DNA from: Pseudomonadota bacterium
GTDB taxonomy: Bacteria; Pseudomonadota; Alphaproteobacteria; Rhizobiales; Hyphomicrobiaceae
NCBI GenBank assembly: GCA_021813195.1
Contig: JAKALI010000044.1
Span: forward strand, 1 to 14,315
DNA: 14,315 nt
Reading direction: 5' to 3'
The notes under the pieces are model-generated. The model made no database searches. It was given only the letters and a program-made list of their open reading frames with translations, and was not told the origin of the DNA. Both the position numbers and the translations under genes were made by a program. Positions 13,168 through 14,315 of the stretch are shown in pieces. Numbering within the stretch: the first letter of the stretch is position 1; each line of letters starts with the position of its first letter.

Positions 13168-14315
13168 ATGCCAGTCAATCGCACCCGCATGGCATTCGGG
13201 ATTCTAGCGGCGTTCGTTGTCGCCACGCTTGTGGCTCGTGTGTTGGACATTCCCGTCACCCACGGACGCTTTGCCGAACAGGGGTTTTGGGGGTTTCTTG
13301 AGCGGCTGCGCAACGTCGTCTTGTTCGCGTGGCCGGCTGCCGTCGCTGCGATCGTGTTTGCAACCTACCGCCGATTGCATGGCGTTGCCTACTGGGCGAT
13401 TGCTGGCGCCCTCATCGGCATCATCGGATTTCTCTGGCTCCACCGTTACGGCGCTGAAACCCGCGAGGCGGTGCATTCGGTGCAGGCCTTTTTCAATGCC
13501 ATGTTCACCGGTCTTGCCGGCGGCCTTGCGTACTGGCTGATTGGCGAATGGCGTGGCGTGGCTGCGACGAGTAATTCTGCCCCCACCGCCAGCGACTCCG
13601 ATCATGAGTTGGGTTGGGGAGCCCTTGCGCTTGCGGCCCTCGTCGCGATCCTGCCGCCCGTGCTCGCCAACCTCGGGACGCAGCCTTCACCCCGAACCGG
13701 CTTCGATCAAGCCGCACTTTCGCCGTCGCTTAAGAGCCTTGCGGAGCATTTGGCAGCGAAAGGATATGACTGGGCAAAGTTTGAGGTGCAGGGCACGACC
13801 CTTCGCATCGTTGGGGACGCGCCCGACGAGCGCGCACGACTGGACGCATTCGCAACGGCGGTGAAACAGATTGCGCCCAACGTCGGTCCGAATAGCCCGA
13901 TCCGCTTCGTTGAAAATGGCATTGCGCGGCCCCAAGCCCGCACGCCGCAGACCCCAGCGCTATCGATTGCCCAAGCCGTGGGCCGCGAGGAGGAGGAAGC
14001 CCGTCTCGCAGCCGAAGCCGATGCCAAGCGCAAGGCTGAGGAAGAGGCTCGACTCGCCGCCGAAGCCGAAGCTAAGCGCAAGGCCGAGGAAGAGGCTCGA
14101 CTCGCCGCCGAAGCCGAAGCCAAGCGCAAGGCCGCGGAAGACGCTCGCCTCGCCGCCGAAGCCGAAGCCAAGCGCAAGGCCGCGGAAGAGGTTCGACTCG
14201 CCGCCGAAGCCGAAGCCAAGCGCAAGGCCGAGGAAGACGCTCGCCTCGCCGCCGAAGCCGAAGCCAAGCGCAAGGCCGAGGAAGAGGTTCGCCTCGCCGC
14301 CGAAGCCGAAGCCAA
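13168..14315 (+). CDS. Five-helix membrane protein with TolA-like repeat helix, open at right edge
   Basis: Not recognised as a named family. Seen: 382 residues in the window. ATG 13168 is preceded by GGAG at 6 nt. Predicted membrane helices lie at about 8-27, 49-67, 72-92, 109-127 and 149-169. Residues 183-250 look like a small alpha/beta domain (SLKSLAEHLAAKGYDWAKFE, then TLRIVGDAPDERARLDAFA), faintly BON-like. From residue 275 seven copies of a 16-residue unit (EEEARLAAEAEAKRKA) form a highly charged helix that runs out of the window. E-K/R pairs at i,i+4 recur throughout, as in single stable helices and TolA domain II. A periplasm-spanning or scaffold role is inference. The frame has base composition and codon use like its neighbours. 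Confidence 0.8.
   Translation, partial: MPVNRTRMAFGILAAFVVATLVARVLDIPVTHGRFAEQGFWGFLERLRNVVLFAWPAAVAAIVFATYRRLHGVAYWAIAGALIGIIGFLWLHRYGAETREAVHSVQAFFNAMFTGLAGGLAYWLIGEWRGVAATSNSAPTASDSDHELGWGALALAALVAILPPVLANLGTQPSPRTGFDQAALSPSLKSLAEHLAAKGYDWAKFEVQGTTLRIVGDAPDERARLDAFATAVKQIAPNVGPNSPIRFVENGIARPQARTPQTPALSIAQAVGREEEEARLAAEADAKRKAEEEARLAAEAEAKRKAEEEARLAAEAEAKRKAAEDARLAAEAEAKRKAAEEVRLAAEAEAKRKAEEDARLAAEAEAKRKAEEEVRLAAEAEA
13990..14315 (+). repeat. 48-bp tandem repeats, at least seven copies, continuing past the edge
   Basis: Units start at 13990, 14038, 14086, 14134, 14182, 14230 and 14278 (last one cut by the window end). The later units differ from each other mainly at the first codon (gag/gcg), the third codon (gag/gac), the fourth (gct/gtt) and the fifth (cga/cgc); unit 1 is the most diverged. 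Such near-identity at the DNA level implies recent expansion or gene conversion and a copy number that could vary between strains. Confidence 0.95.

Noticed and set aside
13707..14315. Long minus-strand open frame rich in Ser, Ala and Arg across the 48-bp repeats
   Set aside because: It is the antisense reading of the plus-strand repeat helix; repeats without stops in one frame often leave others open. The plus-strand frame has a ribosome binding site, membrane helices and a sensible charged helix.
13990..14315. Regular repeats that could suggest a CRISPR array
   Set aside because: There are no unique spacers; the 48-bp units are contiguous and in frame with a coding sequence.

Overview
The window looks like an ordinary chromosomal stretch of a high-GC alphaproteobacterium, most likely Hyphomicrobiales or a close relative. 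Reasons: a UQCC/Cbp3-type ubiquinol-cytochrome c chaperone beside a DUF177 gene and divergent from bamE, an alphaproteobacterial ABC1-kinase subfamily with the N-terminal NRFSARAARY signature, a trimeric autotransporter with an alphaproteobacterial-style neck, and a sequence matching the CtrA box TTAA-N7-TTAAC. No tRNA, rRNA, insertion sequence, integrase, CRISPR array or phage gene is visible.

Layout. (a) 1-1861, minus: the N-terminal 620 residues of a trimeric autotransporter adhesin with 26 consecutive 14-residue head repeats, running off the left edge. Its upstream region has a CtrA-type box and a large inverted repeat that straddles the start codon. (b) 2009-3352, minus: a CPBP membrane protease preceded by a DUF3592 membrane protein. 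(c) 3528-4892, plus: an ABC1/UbiB-type atypical kinase, convergent with (d) 4961-6439, minus: a clade-3-like haem catalase (katA). A strong hairpin with a U-run for katA sits between them. (e) 6591-8092, minus: two overlapping genes for secreted proteins that I do not recognise. They are paralogues sharing four cysteines at almost identical spacing. (f) 8377-10350, plus: promoter, leader hairpin and rpsT (ribosomal protein S20), then ruvC and ruvA (Holliday-junction processing, overlapping by 4 nt) and a two-helix small membrane protein. ruvB does not follow ruvA, and dnaA does not follow rpsT. (g) 10379-11507, minus: DUF177 (YceD-like) and the ubiquinol-cytochrome c chaperone. (h) 11640-12146, plus: bamE lipoprotein, convergent by a single base with (i) 12148-13008, minus: a PPP-family metallophosphoesterase. 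(j) 13168 to the right edge, plus: a five-helix membrane protein with a small soluble domain and a charged helix made of nearly identical 48-bp repeats, running off the right edge.

How the genes work together. Several products belong to the envelope: the adhesin, BamE (part of the machine that inserts beta-barrels, including autotransporter anchors), the CPBP/DUF3592 pair, the two four-cysteine exported proteins and the repeat-helix membrane protein. The others are housekeeping: S20, RuvCA, cytochrome bc1 assembly, catalase. I see no compact defence or biosynthetic system. The most novel-looking items are the four-cysteine paralogue pair, the putatively CtrA-controlled adhesin with its start-codon inverted repeat, and the repeat-helix membrane protein.
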